This document shows, in pieces, positions 54,733-63,510 of a stretch of DNA of 64,000 bases. The first letter of the stretch is position 1. The number at the start of each line of letters is the position of its first letter. The notes beneath the pieces are model-generated. The model searched no databases and was not told the origin of the DNA. It worked only from the letters and a program-made list of their open reading frames with translations. The stretch comes from JAJCYL01 sp965206015 (GTDB lineage: Bacteria > Bacteroidota > Bacteroidia > Cytophagales > Cyclobacteriaceae), in the NCBI GenBank assembly GCA_965206015.1, contig CBDBIW010000015.1:868001-932000 (forward strand). Reading direction: 5' to 3'. The translations under genes were made by a program, and so were the position numbers.

Positions 54733-55485
54733 TTATTCAATCCTACCCATTCGAAGATAAATAGGTGTTTTAACTGTTTTTTCAGGGATTGATTCATTCC
54801 AATGAAGTTGCAGATTTTCAAACAATCCTCCTGGAAGCGGATTCTGACCGACTTCTTTCCTGTAGTTTTTTACCGCTGACCAGGTTCCCAAATAGTTGAT
54901 AACTTGTTCAATCGAATAGTCCATTTCCATGTAAAAGGTTGGTGACTCTATTTCATTAAATGGGAATGGTATTGTTCGGTATTGGTGATCGGTATAAACC
55001 CTTTCAGGTGGCCAGTATGGACCAACGATGTCATCATAGAATTCAGTTATTAACTGGTCCATTTGGGGGTTGCTGAACTTAAAAAGCCCATAACTCCAGG
55101 TGGCAAAAATGGCGTCCTTGGATGCAACACGACTGACCTCCTCATAAAATTCATCGAAATTAAACCAATGCAAAGCCTGGGCAACAGTTACAAGATCCAC
55201 GGAATTGTCATCAAGTCCAGAATCTTCTGCCAATGCAACTTCGTATGAAACCTTTTCATGTGGTACTGCACTTTCTACCTGGGCCTGACTTGCGTCGGTG
55301 GCCGTAACTTTTTCAAAATAACTTGCAAGTTTTATTGCCGCTTGTCCATTGCCGGTAGCGCAGTCCCAAGCATGACTTCTTGTTGAGACATGCTTTAGTA
55401 TAAATTGATAAAGCTCGTCGGGATAGGTGGGCCGAAACCTGGCATAATCTTCAGAAATAGATGAAAAATGGTCTTTAAATGACAA
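54733..55485 (-). CDS. Class I SAM-dependent methyltransferase
   Basis: 250 residues. The glycine-rich SAM-binding motif I is AWDCATGNGQAAIKLA (about 40-55), followed by motif II VTATDASQAQVESA and NSVDLVTVAQALHWFNFDEF. The N-terminus FKDHFSSISEDYARFRPTYP is typical of the UbiE/trans-aconitate-like group (methyltransferase domain 11). Soluble, substrate unknown. Divergent from the gene at 55531. Confidence 0.9.
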   Translation of the reverse strand: MSFKDHFSSISEDYARFRPTYPDELYQFILKHVSTRSHAWDCATGNGQAAIKLASYFEKVTATDASQAQVESAVPHEKVSYEVALAEDSGLDDNSVDLVTVAQALHWFNFDEFYEEVSRVASKDAIFATWSYGLFKFSNPQMDQLITEFYDDIVGPYWPPERVYTDHQYRTIPFPFNEIESPTFYMEMDYSIEQVINYLGTWSAVKNYRKEVGQNPLPGGLFENLQLHWNESIPEKTVKTPIYLRMGRIE

Positions 55486-55530
55486 TGTCCTGACGCGTTT
55501 AATTTCTAAATTACAATAAAAGTAAAGTCA

Positions 55531-56004
55531 ATGAAAGTTGCTGGACAAATTGAAATGTTAATCAGGCAAAGGGAGAAGATTGGTGAGAAGGATTTTGATT
55601 TAGAGGCTTGGAAAAGTACAGCTTCTACCTTATTGTCAAAAATCTTCGGGAGCAGTGATCCTCGAGTTATGAGAATCGAGAACCTGAAGATTGATTATGG
55701 AAGTTGGGCTTTGAGAGATGCATCCTCGAATTATGATCCCCTGAATACTTGTAAAAGAATTGCTCGGGATTTAATGGATTTGTCTATCGATGAATTGCAA
55801 GTGACCAAAAAAGAAAGTCAATCTGTTCATTTCGAAATATTAGCTAATCATTTGACAGGTTCCCAATTGAAAGAGATCAGTTCAATTTTGTCAACAAAGA
55901 ATAAAGAAAGAATGCATTCAGACTTAGTCAATAAATTGCAAAGTTATAAAGCACCATTATTGGCTAGGATATTGGGCGATCTTGTCGGCTCTGGGAGTAA
56001 ATAG
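55531..56004 (+). CDS. Hypothetical helical protein
   Basis: 157 residues, not recognised. Mostly helical by composition, with VAGQIEMLIRQREKIGEKDF, EAWKSTASTLLSKIFG, NTCKRIARDLMDLSIDELQV and ANHLTGSQLKEISSILSTKN. No signal or membrane segment. Well placed ATG in a divergent 45-bp spacer with the methyltransferase; its stop lies 12 bp from the convergent glycogen synthase stop. Confidence 0.6.
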   Translation: MKVAGQIEMLIRQREKIGEKDFDLEAWKSTASTLLSKIFGSSDPRVMRIENLKIDYGSWALRDASSNYDPLNTCKRIARDLMDLSIDELQVTKKESQSVHFEILANHLTGSQLKEISSILSTKNKERMHSDLVNKLQSYKAPLLARILGDLVGSGSK

Positions 56005-56015
56005 AAACAAGGAGA

Positions 56016-57869
56016 TTAATCAGCTCTTTCCAATGCCAGTTTATATGTGGCATGATAATACTTGCCAAGTGTCTCCCAATCGAATTGTACAGACGAGGCC
56101 TCTGTTTTATTCCTGAGTTCTATACGTTCCCTTCTATTCATTTTGATATAGTCATATAGGGTGTTGGCCAACTGACCTGCTGATTCACCAAATCCCTTTT
56201 GATAGCGATTGACCACATAGCAACCGTATTTGTCGTGATTTTGCATCGTTTTCATGACATAATCACCAAATCCAGCCAAATCACTGGTTACTGTTGGAAC
56301 CCCACTTGCAATGCATTCAAGTGGGGTATATCCCCAAGGCTCATAGTAGCTAGGAAAGACTCCAAGATGGCAGCCCCTAACAAACTGACTGTACTCAATT
56401 CCCCAAAGTGGATTCGTTGCATTGATAAAATCTGGGTGATAGACAATCTTGACCCTATCTTCAGGTTTGTTCATCATTCCCAAAGACCTCAGAAAGCCCA
56501 AAATTTCATCTTTGCTGTCATCATACAGATCATGCGTAACCACAGATGGTAAGCGATTGGATTTCCATGATTGTAAAGTCCTTCTGTATCGTAATCGCCA
56601 ATAATCATCGACGAATTGGCCCATTTCAGGCAACCGGTGATCATTTCCCGAAACTGCTGCGTTATAGAATAACCGATCGGCAATTTGAGTTTTAATGGCA
56701 TCAATGGTATGCTTGAGTTCATCTAAAATTGCTTTTGATTGAAGAACATGGGCATTAATTGAAGAATAGGGTTTTTTCGTAACGAAGAACATTACGATTG
56801 TGATGTCTGATTTTTCAGATTTTAGTCGATGATTTAGTTTGGCAAGTGCTTCCAAAGTGAGATCATAACCTTTGTTGAGGTATTCATATCTACCCGAAGT
56901 AAAGAAATAAAGCGTTTTGTCCAGATCGAAACTGTAGCTGTGAAAGAAATGGGTCATGGTAAAATCATGAATCGCTTTTTTGTATTCCAGATGGAGATTC
57001 TGAAATTCATGAAGGGCTTCGAATCTCTGGTTGTTTATACCATTCGGAAGGATGACGTCGGGCTCTCTTCCCAATAAATAGCGACACTCGTGTGCAGTTA
57101 CTTCCGAGACTGTTGTAAAGACATGACAACTGTGAGCAGCAGATCTTTCAAGACTGGCAGTTGCCTCAATGTTAAAGTGTTTTGCCTCCTTTGCCCAATC
57201 AAAAAATGGCAGGTGATCATAAAAAACGGGATCGTTCATTGCCAGATAACGACCTAGTATGGTGGCATGTGTGGTAAAGACAGATGTCAGTTTTAAATTA
57301 TGCTTTCTGATTGCCGGTAAACAAGAAGCGGCCATCCATTCGTGAAAATGTGCGATTATATTTCTTTCATCACCGAATTTCTCACTAAGAACAGTCATGT
57401 AAATACGAACCATTTCTCCGAGCATAACTACACCATTAATCAGAGAATCATTGTCTGGCGTACCTATCCCATGATCTTTCCATAGCGAATACTTTATATC
57501 ACCTAACCTGTCGTTTATTGTCTGTAAATCAAATAATATCACTTTTGGACGACTGGTAACCAACCATCTGCCATACAGAACTCTTAATCCCATCTTTCTC
57601 ATCTCAACCACCGCTTGATAATAAGGGTCATCCACCTCATCTTCTATTGGGTCGAATTCGACGGAAGCTTTATCGGCCATATAGGGACCCATTAAACAAT
57701 AGTTGTCTCTCCAGGAATTTACTGTAAAGGGAGATTTTGATCTAATAACTGTATAGATGCCACCAACTTGATTGACTGTTTCCCAAGCCACTTCTATCAA
57801 GAGTGAGCTGTCAATCTCCTTTTTTGTAAGTTTCTTAATGTCTGCTGTCAATTTCGATTTCTCTGCCAT
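56016..57869 (-). CDS. Eukaryote-type glycogen synthase (GT3 family)
   Basis: 617 residues. The N-terminus LIEVAWETVNQVGGIYTVIR and YCLMGPYM match the animal/fungal GYS-type start rather than bacterial GlgA (KTGGLADV). The C-terminal donor-binding segment GVFPSYYEPWGYTPLECIAS, then GVPTVTSDLAGFGDYV holds the E-x7-E retaining GT-B motif. Shorter than eukaryotic enzymes (~700 aa), without the regulatory tails. It elongates glycogen from UDP- or ADP-glucose. Monocistronic. GT3 enzymes are known in Bacteroidota. Confidence 0.93.
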   Translation of the reverse strand: MAEKSKLTADIKKLTKKEIDSSLLIEVAWETVNQVGGIYTVIRSKSPFTVNSWRDNYCLMGPYMADKASVEFDPIEDEVDDPYYQAVVEMRKMGLRVLYGRWLVTSRPKVILFDLQTINDRLGDIKYSLWKDHGIGTPDNDSLINGVVMLGEMVRIYMTVLSEKFGDERNIIAHFHEWMAASCLPAIRKHNLKLTSVFTTHATILGRYLAMNDPVFYDHLPFFDWAKEAKHFNIEATASLERSAAHSCHVFTTVSEVTAHECRYLLGREPDVILPNGINNQRFEALHEFQNLHLEYKKAIHDFTMTHFFHSYSFDLDKTLYFFTSGRYEYLNKGYDLTLEALAKLNHRLKSEKSDITIVMFFVTKKPYSSINAHVLQSKAILDELKHTIDAIKTQIADRLFYNAAVSGNDHRLPEMGQFVDDYWRLRYRRTLQSWKSNRLPSVVTHDLYDDSKDEILGFLRSLGMMNKPEDRVKIVYHPDFINATNPLWGIEYSQFVRGCHLGVFPSYYEPWGYTPLECIASGVPTVTSDLAGFGDYVMKTMQNHDKYGCYVVNRYQKGFGESAGQLANTLYDYIKMNRRERIELRNKTEASSVQFDWETLGKYYHATYKLALERAD

Positions 57870-57946
57870 GTTGATAGAATTGGCAGATAAGTTAGAAAGA
57901 TTTTTTTACCGAATTTGTAAAAGGTGAGGATTTAATGCCAGTGTGA

Positions 57947-58714
57947 TTAATAATTCAATTGATATTGGTTCTGCTGGCCGGAAAAGTAGTCTTCTAAATG
58001 TTCTGCCATTTGTTGCGGGGATAGATCAAATAGATATTCCAAATCATTATTATAATGAAATTTCTTCCTCCTATTGGGGGTTTTCCAATACCCCGAAATG
58101 TAGGCTGCTTCGGTACAGAGCGATTTCCCTTTCCAATAATCATTAGCAATAAGGATGGCATTATTGTAGTGTAGTTCGACCAGTGAATAGTTGAACGTTT
58201 CCATAATCTCATCGAGGCAGGAAATACTATAACCGAAAAAATGCCCTCCTTTCCAAACGAAATTCTCATCAGGTAGAACTTTGAATTTCAATGGAGGAGG
58301 AATAGCCTCATTTATTTCAGTGATGATCACAATCGGCCTGTAGGCCTTGAGAATAGATTCCAATACAAAATAATCGTACCCATCAATATCTAAGTCCAAT
58401 AGAAGAAAGTCCATTGGAGTTTGGATGGATTTTAGAATCTGAGCAATATTTTCGGGAAAAACCTTCTCGTTAATTCTACTGACATTTGACAGGCCAGCGT
58501 AATTGGCCTCAAGGCTTTTGAATCTGGATGAGTCGTACTCGATAGCACCCCCTGGATTCCCCTTCTTATAAAGTTGGTAGGTATTGGACATTTTAACGCC
58601 ATCCCCCGCACCAATGTCTACTACAAAGTTATTCTGGGTATCTATCCCAGCCAGATAATTATTAATGACTCTTTCTTCATCCAGATGGGAATATTGTCGA
58701 TGAAACAGCCGCAT
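57947..58714 (-). CDS. FkbM-like SAM-dependent methyltransferase
   Basis: 255 residues. NNFVVDIGAGDGVKMSNTYQ is the SAM-binding glycine-rich motif, GGAIEYDSSRFKSLEANYAG the acidic ribose-binding part, and DFLLLDLDIDGYDYFVLESI the FkbM-type D-x-D-G-x-D/E motif. The ~60-residue C-terminal tail (KTPNRRKKFHYNNDLEYLFD) is not recognised. It follows the GMC oxidoreductase by 5 bp, so they form an operon; this suggests modification of the same metabolite, identity unknown. Confidence 0.75.
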   Translation of the reverse strand: MRLFHRQYSHLDEERVINNYLAGIDTQNNFVVDIGAGDGVKMSNTYQLYKKGNPGGAIEYDSSRFKSLEANYAGLSNVSRINEKVFPENIAQILKSIQTPMDFLLLDLDIDGYDYFVLESILKAYRPIVIITEINEAIPPPLKFKVLPDENFVWKGGHFFGYSISCLDEIMETFNYSLVELHYNNAILIANDYWKGKSLCTEAAYISGYWKTPNRRKKFHYNNDLEYLFDLSPQQMAEHLEDYFSGQQNQYQLNY

Positions 58715-58719
58715 GAAGG

Positions 58720-60249
58720 TTACCTGGCAAGAATTTCACCTACCCGCAAAGCATTCGCAGCAATAGTGAGGCTTGGGTTTACGGCGGCCGAGGTAGGCAT
58801 AAAGCTGCCATCAACTACCCAAAGGTTGTCAATGCCCCTAAATTGACAATTCTTATCTAATGCTGACTGTTTAGGATCATTTCCCATCCTTACAGTTCCG
58901 ACGGCATGAGAAAAAGTTCTAATGTGATGGACGTAATGAGTCAGTGCCCCAGTTCCAGCAATTATTTTTTTGGCAGGTTTAATCAATACTTGGAGTGCCT
59001 CATGATCACGAGAAGAGTATTCATGGCTGATGACTGGCTGAGGTAACCCATATTCATCAACAACTTTCGGGTCAAGTTCTATCCGATTTTGAAATTGAGG
59101 CTGATCTTCGGCGATGGCCAGAAGCCCGGTGAGCAGTGTGACTGCCTTTCCGAGGAGTTTTCCGAATATGCCAGGTATCTCATTTTCAACTATCGCCGGA
59201 TTAGGAGTTGGAATCTGTTGGAGGCTTCCAATTTTGGACAGATTGGTTTTAAGCGTAGAATGCCCGAAATAGTAATCCAAAATGGCCAGCTGCTTATGAA
59301 ACCGTTTTTCTTTGTCTGCTTTTCCCGGGTAAATCCCAAAGATGATGGCATTGAGATGCCTCATAAGATACCTTCCAATTATGTGACCACCCGGATTTAC
59401 TTTATCCAGATTGCTAGCAAGTAATAAGGAAGGCGATCCTATGGTGCCTGCTGATAAAATTATTTTGTCAGCAGTGAATTCTATCAACTCATTTTTCCCT
59501 TTATCGAAACACTTAACCGCGGTTATTTCATTTTGAGAATGAAGAAGTTCAACAACGATTATATTGGGTTTTAGTTCCATGCCCCTGGCAATCAAATCAG
59601 GAATTATTAGAGTAGCCAGATCATTTTTGGCATTTACTGCGCAGGCAAACGTATCACAGGTGGTACAGTCCTGACAAATTGTACGATTATCATCATGATA
59701 ATTGATGGCTAGCGGAAGATGAAATGGATTAAGCCCAAGCTTTTCAGCTGAAGATTTGACCTTTTTAGAAACATCAGCCAATGCTCCAGGTTTTTGAGGA
59801 AAATCATCATTACGGTGTGGCTCGGTCGGGTCTATTCCAGCCTGACCGGATATGTTGAGAAGTTTCTCGGCCTCGTCATAAAAGGGTTCTAAATCCTTGT
59901 AGGAAATGGGCCATTCTGCCAAAGAATCTCCAGTAATATCAATTGGTGGCACAAAATCGTTTTCCCGAAACCTGAAGGAAACGCCGCCATAATAAACAGA
60001 CGGGCCACCAACGCAGGAGTACTGACCCATTTGGGGTTGATTGCCGCCGGATTCGACTCTAAGCGGGCTTTTCTTATCGTATTGAGGGGTTAATTCAAGA
60101 GTCTGGCTTGCTTCCCAGTTTTCGGGTCCCCTTTTGACCCAGTCTCCCCGCTCTAACATCAATATTTTCTTACCGGCATTCACCAATTTGTGAGCCGTCA
60201 TAGATCCTCCAAAACCACTTCCAATTATTATGGCATCATAGTTATTCAT
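58720..60249 (-). CDS. GMC-family (glucose-methanol-choline) flavin oxidoreductase
   Basis: 509 residues. FAD-binding AIIIGSGFGGSMTAHKLVNA at the N-terminus, GGPSVYYGGVSFRF (signature 1), ILSAGTIGSPSLLLAS (signature 2) and a C-terminal HAVGTVRMGNDP ... NLWVVDGSFMPTSAAVNPSL with the conserved catalytic region. An internal Cys-rich insert (ICQDCTTCDTFACAVNAKND) is also found in cholesterol-oxidase- and BetA-like bacterial members. Oxidises an alcohol group of an unknown substrate. First gene of the unit with the FkbM-like methyltransferase. Confidence 0.92.
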   Translation of the reverse strand: MNNYDAIIIGSGFGGSMTAHKLVNAGKKILMLERGDWVKRGPENWEASQTLELTPQYDKKSPLRVESGGNQPQMGQYSCVGGPSVYYGGVSFRFRENDFVPPIDITGDSLAEWPISYKDLEPFYDEAEKLLNISGQAGIDPTEPHRNDDFPQKPGALADVSKKVKSSAEKLGLNPFHLPLAINYHDDNRTICQDCTTCDTFACAVNAKNDLATLIIPDLIARGMELKPNIIVVELLHSQNEITAVKCFDKGKNELIEFTADKIILSAGTIGSPSLLLASNLDKVNPGGHIIGRYLMRHLNAIIFGIYPGKADKEKRFHKQLAILDYYFGHSTLKTNLSKIGSLQQIPTPNPAIVENEIPGIFGKLLGKAVTLLTGLLAIAEDQPQFQNRIELDPKVVDEYGLPQPVISHEYSSRDHEALQVLIKPAKKIIAGTGALTHYVHHIRTFSHAVGTVRMGNDPKQSALDKNCQFRGIDNLWVVDGSFMPTSAAVNPSLTIAANALRVGEILAR

Positions 60250-60272
60250 CGTTCCTGTTATGCTTATCTGAT

Positions 60273-60693
60273 ATGATTCGTATATTTTCTGGTGTCATGC
60301 TAACGCAAGGTAGGTTAGTAAACTTTGAAGTACTTGGGATTACTCAAACTTACCCTCCATTAAATTTTATAGTTTTTGTGGTCTTGCAATTGGCAACGAT
60401 TTCATTAATGCTTGGATATCGCACCCGATCCGCAATTGTGATCATCATAATAGCCATCTTTTACATTCCCACTGATCATTTTTACGAATAACAATAGGAT
60501 AAAAATTTCCTTCTTATTGTTCGCCTCCTCTTTCCATATTTTGAATACTATACTGGCAGGAGTTGGTTTTTGGGTTACTCCTCTATTATTCCTTATTTTC
60601 TTTGATGTATCCCGAATAGCGGGGGAATATCCCCTTCTTCGCAAAGCGGATGGCACTCAAAAACTAGATTTTCTACTTAGTTCAGATCCCTAA
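60273..60693 (+). pseudogene. Small polytopic membrane protein gene with a frameshift
   Basis: First part: FEVLGITQTYPPLNFIVFVV, then LQLATISLMLGYRTRSAIVI and IPTDHFYE then stop (60491). The next frame continues without a break as KISFLLFASSFHILNTILAG, then VGFWVTPLLFLIFFDVSRIA and LDFLLSSDP to the stop at 60691-60693. A single-base change around 60480 would restore one ~140-residue, four-helix protein. The 3' end overlaps the convergent transferase by 17 bp. Family not recognised. Confidence 0.5.
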
Positions 60694-62443
60694 TATCTAC
60701 TGGCTCCTGATCTTCAATCTCATGAATTGGTTTATAAAACCAATTCATATTTTCATTTTCAAAAACGTCCCTTCGATAGTCTGCAATGAATTCATCGCTG
60801 GCCAGGCTCTTTTTCAATTGTTCTTCCGGATAGGAAATATTTGCGACATCTAATAGGGTATGAAAAAGTTGATTTGCGTGAACAGGGTTGTCTTTATTTT
60901 TAATTAATTCAGTCACCTTTTCGGGATAAGTATTCTGGTAACCTTCAGAATGCCAAACAAAAGCCGGCACTTTAAACGCTATTTGTGTATGCCGTAAACT
61001 ATGCCCGATCAATTTTTTCTGATAGCCTTCGAATAGACCTTCGCCATGGTCTGCTGTAAAAACTAAGTTGCTAACCGCTCCACTATTCTTTAATGTGACA
61101 ATAATATTATAGAGTACGTGGTCAGCATACAAAATGGAGTTATCGTAAGCATTAATAAGTTCTTTCATATAACTGTAATGCATAGGTACCCTATTCTCAG
61201 CACCTGCCGGCCAAAAGGATTCATAGCCAGGAGAATACCTGTCATAGTAGGCATGATGATTTCCTCTTAAATGAATAATCAGAAAAAGCTTGTCATACTG
61301 ATTTACTATTTTCTCAATATAAGGCAATACATTTTCGTCAATACTTCTGTCAGCGATGTCATTGACGTGAATGAGGGAATCCGATTCATTGCTAAGTCCA
61401 TTAATTATGTCCATATTATAAAACATCCCTTTTTGCTGGTTACTAATCCAAAAGGTTTGAAACCCGGCTTCTTTAAATGCTGTTATGATAGTCTTTTCTT
61501 CTGTTATCTTATCGTAATTTTGTGGTTCAATCCTGCTCACCAGCATGGCTGCAGATTCCCTGGTCCTGAAACAGGCAGACACCATATCCGGATAATTAAT
61601 GAGATTCCCCGTTTCCTTCAAGCAAGGGTTGGTCGGCCGGTGATAGCCATTTAATTCCCAGTGATCATTTCTGGAAGACTCACCAATGACTAATACATAG
61701 ATCTCTTTCTGATTCAGCGTATCCTTTTTAAAGGTTCCAAAGTGGAAATTCTTATTCTTACTCAACATTTCGTTGACCTGGAGACCTCTGTAATAAGAGT
61801 AGATAAAGGGCGTTACGGGATTGATCCTGACAATTGCAGGAACCGCCCTGCTGAAAGCTTCTTTTTTAGCGAAAAAGAAAAAACCTCCAAGCATTATTCC
61901 GATACCCGCAGGAATAATTAAATAAATATTCTTGACCCGGCGTGGCATGGCCGTAAAGGCTTGCCAGTAAGTAAGTAAGGTAAATACGATGATGAGTGCT
62001 AAAGCCAGTTCAAAACCATTTAATGACTCTACCCAAAAATTGACAGGAGTGGTGAGCATCATAGAGGCCAATTTGTCATCCAAATGGACTCCGTAGTTGA
62101 TCACCATCCATAAATGAAGGAGGCTTAAAAAAAAGAAAGGGAGTAATACAGCCATGAAAATTTTCCCTCTACCAAAACAGATAGCGAGTAAGAGCCCATA
62201 GAAAATGGCTACCCCAACAACTTCAATGATAAGGATTTGTATTACTGCATCTAACTCGCCAATTCTAAAACCCCTGCCTAAATGAAAGACAATGACAGGA
62301 AGGAACAGTGACATGAAAACTAGGAATAGGGATATTCTGCGTAAATAAAAACTCATAGGCATTATGTAATCAACGGCAGTGATTTGAGAAGACGCAAATG
62401 CAAATAATAAATGCAAAAAAAATGTATTTCTTTGCGGTATCAA
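60677..62443 (-). CDS. EptA-like phosphoethanolamine transferase (sulfatase superfamily)
   Basis: Up to 588 residues; the true start is likely a Met about 28-30 codons in (PMSFYLRRISLFLVF). Four to five transmembrane helices fill the first ~210 residues, followed by a periplasmic alkaline-phosphatase-like domain: YVLVIGESSRNDHWELNGY (metal Glu), ACFRTRESAAMLVSR (catalytic Thr), LVFTADHGEGL and IGHSLRHTQ. This is the layout of EptA/CptA enzymes that move phosphoethanolamine from phosphatidylethanolamine onto lipid A or glycans. Divergent from a CDP-alcohol phosphotransferase gene 77 bp away, so both may act on the same head group. Confidence 0.88.
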   Translation of the reverse strand: MIPQRNTFFLHLLFAFASSQITAVDYIMPMSFYLRRISLFLVFMSLFLPVIVFHLGRGFRIGELDAVIQILIIEVVGVAIFYGLLLAICFGRGKIFMAVLLPFFFLSLLHLWMVINYGVHLDDKLASMMLTTPVNFWVESLNGFELALALIIVFTLLTYWQAFTAMPRRVKNIYLIIPAGIGIMLGGFFFFAKKEAFSRAVPAIVRINPVTPFIYSYYRGLQVNEMLSKNKNFHFGTFKKDTLNQKEIYVLVIGESSRNDHWELNGYHRPTNPCLKETGNLINYPDMVSACFRTRESAAMLVSRIEPQNYDKITEEKTIITAFKEAGFQTFWISNQQKGMFYNMDIINGLSNESDSLIHVNDIADRSIDENVLPYIEKIVNQYDKLFLIIHLRGNHHAYYDRYSPGYESFWPAGAENRVPMHYSYMKELINAYDNSILYADHVLYNIIVTLKNSGAVSNLVFTADHGEGLFEGYQKKLIGHSLRHTQIAFKVPAFVWHSEGYQNTYPEKVTELIKNKDNPVHANQLFHTLLDVANISYPEEQLKKSLASDEFIADYRRDVFENENMNWFYKPIHEIEDQEPVDIRDLN

Positions 62444-62519
62444 AGTTTCTTGCAGAAGATTGAGTGATTAGTTTTGCTTTTGGTTTCATGAAACTGAAAT
62501 CCATAGTTTGCAGAAGAAT

Positions 62520-63494
62520 ATGGCGGAGATACCTTACGAATACCATCCAATTGACCGTTCTGTAATTAAGCCTTATTTCAAGAAAATCTTTGTTTACCCC
62601 TTGGTACAGTTTTTCCCGGAAAGCGTCTCTCCAAACCTTATCACTTCAATATCTAACGGATTGATGTTTGTGGCTCTGGCGGTCTCTTTTTACCACGAGG
62701 CTATCCCTTTTGCTCCTGTAATTATTTCAATTTTGGTTTATGCTTATCTGATAGGTGATCATTTGGACGGAGCACAGGCGAAGCGTACAAATCGATCATC
62801 AGCATTTGGCGAATTTATGGATCACTACCTGGATACTTTTAACACAGGTATCCTGTCTTTGATCATTCACAATATTTACAACCTGAGCTTCCTCACTATT
62901 GTAATAGCCATTACCATTACATACTCACTTCATGCAGCTACTATTTACCGGCATAACAAAACGGGATTTATGGTCTTTGAAGTCTTTAGTTCCTTTGAAG
63001 CGGTATTAATCTCAATTGCCATTATTCTTCTAAGTGTACAGCCGGCTTTCTTTGTTCTTATGGTAGAGGAAAATGCATTCTTTCCTCAATTTACCAATAT
63101 TGATATCGCATTAATGTCATCTTCACTGTTGGCGTATCCTTCTTTGGTTTATACGCTACTATCACTTAGGGTAGTATTTGCCGGATTCCTGCCTTTTCTG
63201 ATACCTCTTCATTTGTTAGGTCTGGAAGTGCTCCTTTTCAGTAGTGTGGACAGGCATCTACTGATTATACTATTCTCGCTAATCAACTCCGTTTATATGG
63301 GTTATCTCATGATCAGCAGGTTGACTAAAACGCCAATAGAATACCAATACGCCATTATTACTTTCATCCTTGCCGTTGCGATTTGCCAAGTGGTATCGTT
63401 CTCGGTACTAATTTCAATACTTCTGATTACGATAGTCGCCTACTTCATTTTTCAGATTTTCCAAAGGGGCTTCAAATTACAGGGGAGGTGGTAA
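62520..63494 (+). CDS. CDP-alcohol phosphatidyltransferase, eukaryote-like choline/ethanolamine phosphotransferase motif
   Basis: About 324 residues from ATG 62520; a TTG at 62508 is possible. The family motif is GDHLDGAQAKRTNRSSAFGE, then FMDHYLD: all Asp ligands are in register, with Lys in place of the usual first Arg. The D-G-x-Q-A-x-R-T-N-x-S-S-x-x-G-E pattern resembles eukaryotic CPT/EPT enzymes more than PgsA or PssA. About eight transmembrane helices. It would join a CDP-linked alcohol to diacylglycerol. It converges with an iron alcohol dehydrogenase gene 16 bp away. Confidence 0.87.
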   Translation: MAEIPYEYHPIDRSVIKPYFKKIFVYPLVQFFPESVSPNLITSISNGLMFVALAVSFYHEAIPFAPVIISILVYAYLIGDHLDGAQAKRTNRSSAFGEFMDHYLDTFNTGILSLIIHNIYNLSFLTIVIAITITYSLHAATIYRHNKTGFMVFEVFSSFEAVLISIAIILLSVQPAFFVLMVEENAFFPQFTNIDIALMSSSLLAYPSLVYTLLSLRVVFAGFLPFLIPLHLLGLEVLLFSSVDRHLLIILFSLINSVYMGYLMISRLTKTPIEYQYAIITFILAVAICQVVSFSVLISILLITIVAYFIFQIFQRGFKLQGRW

Positions 63495-63510
63495 TTTCCA
63501 ATAAAGGGAA

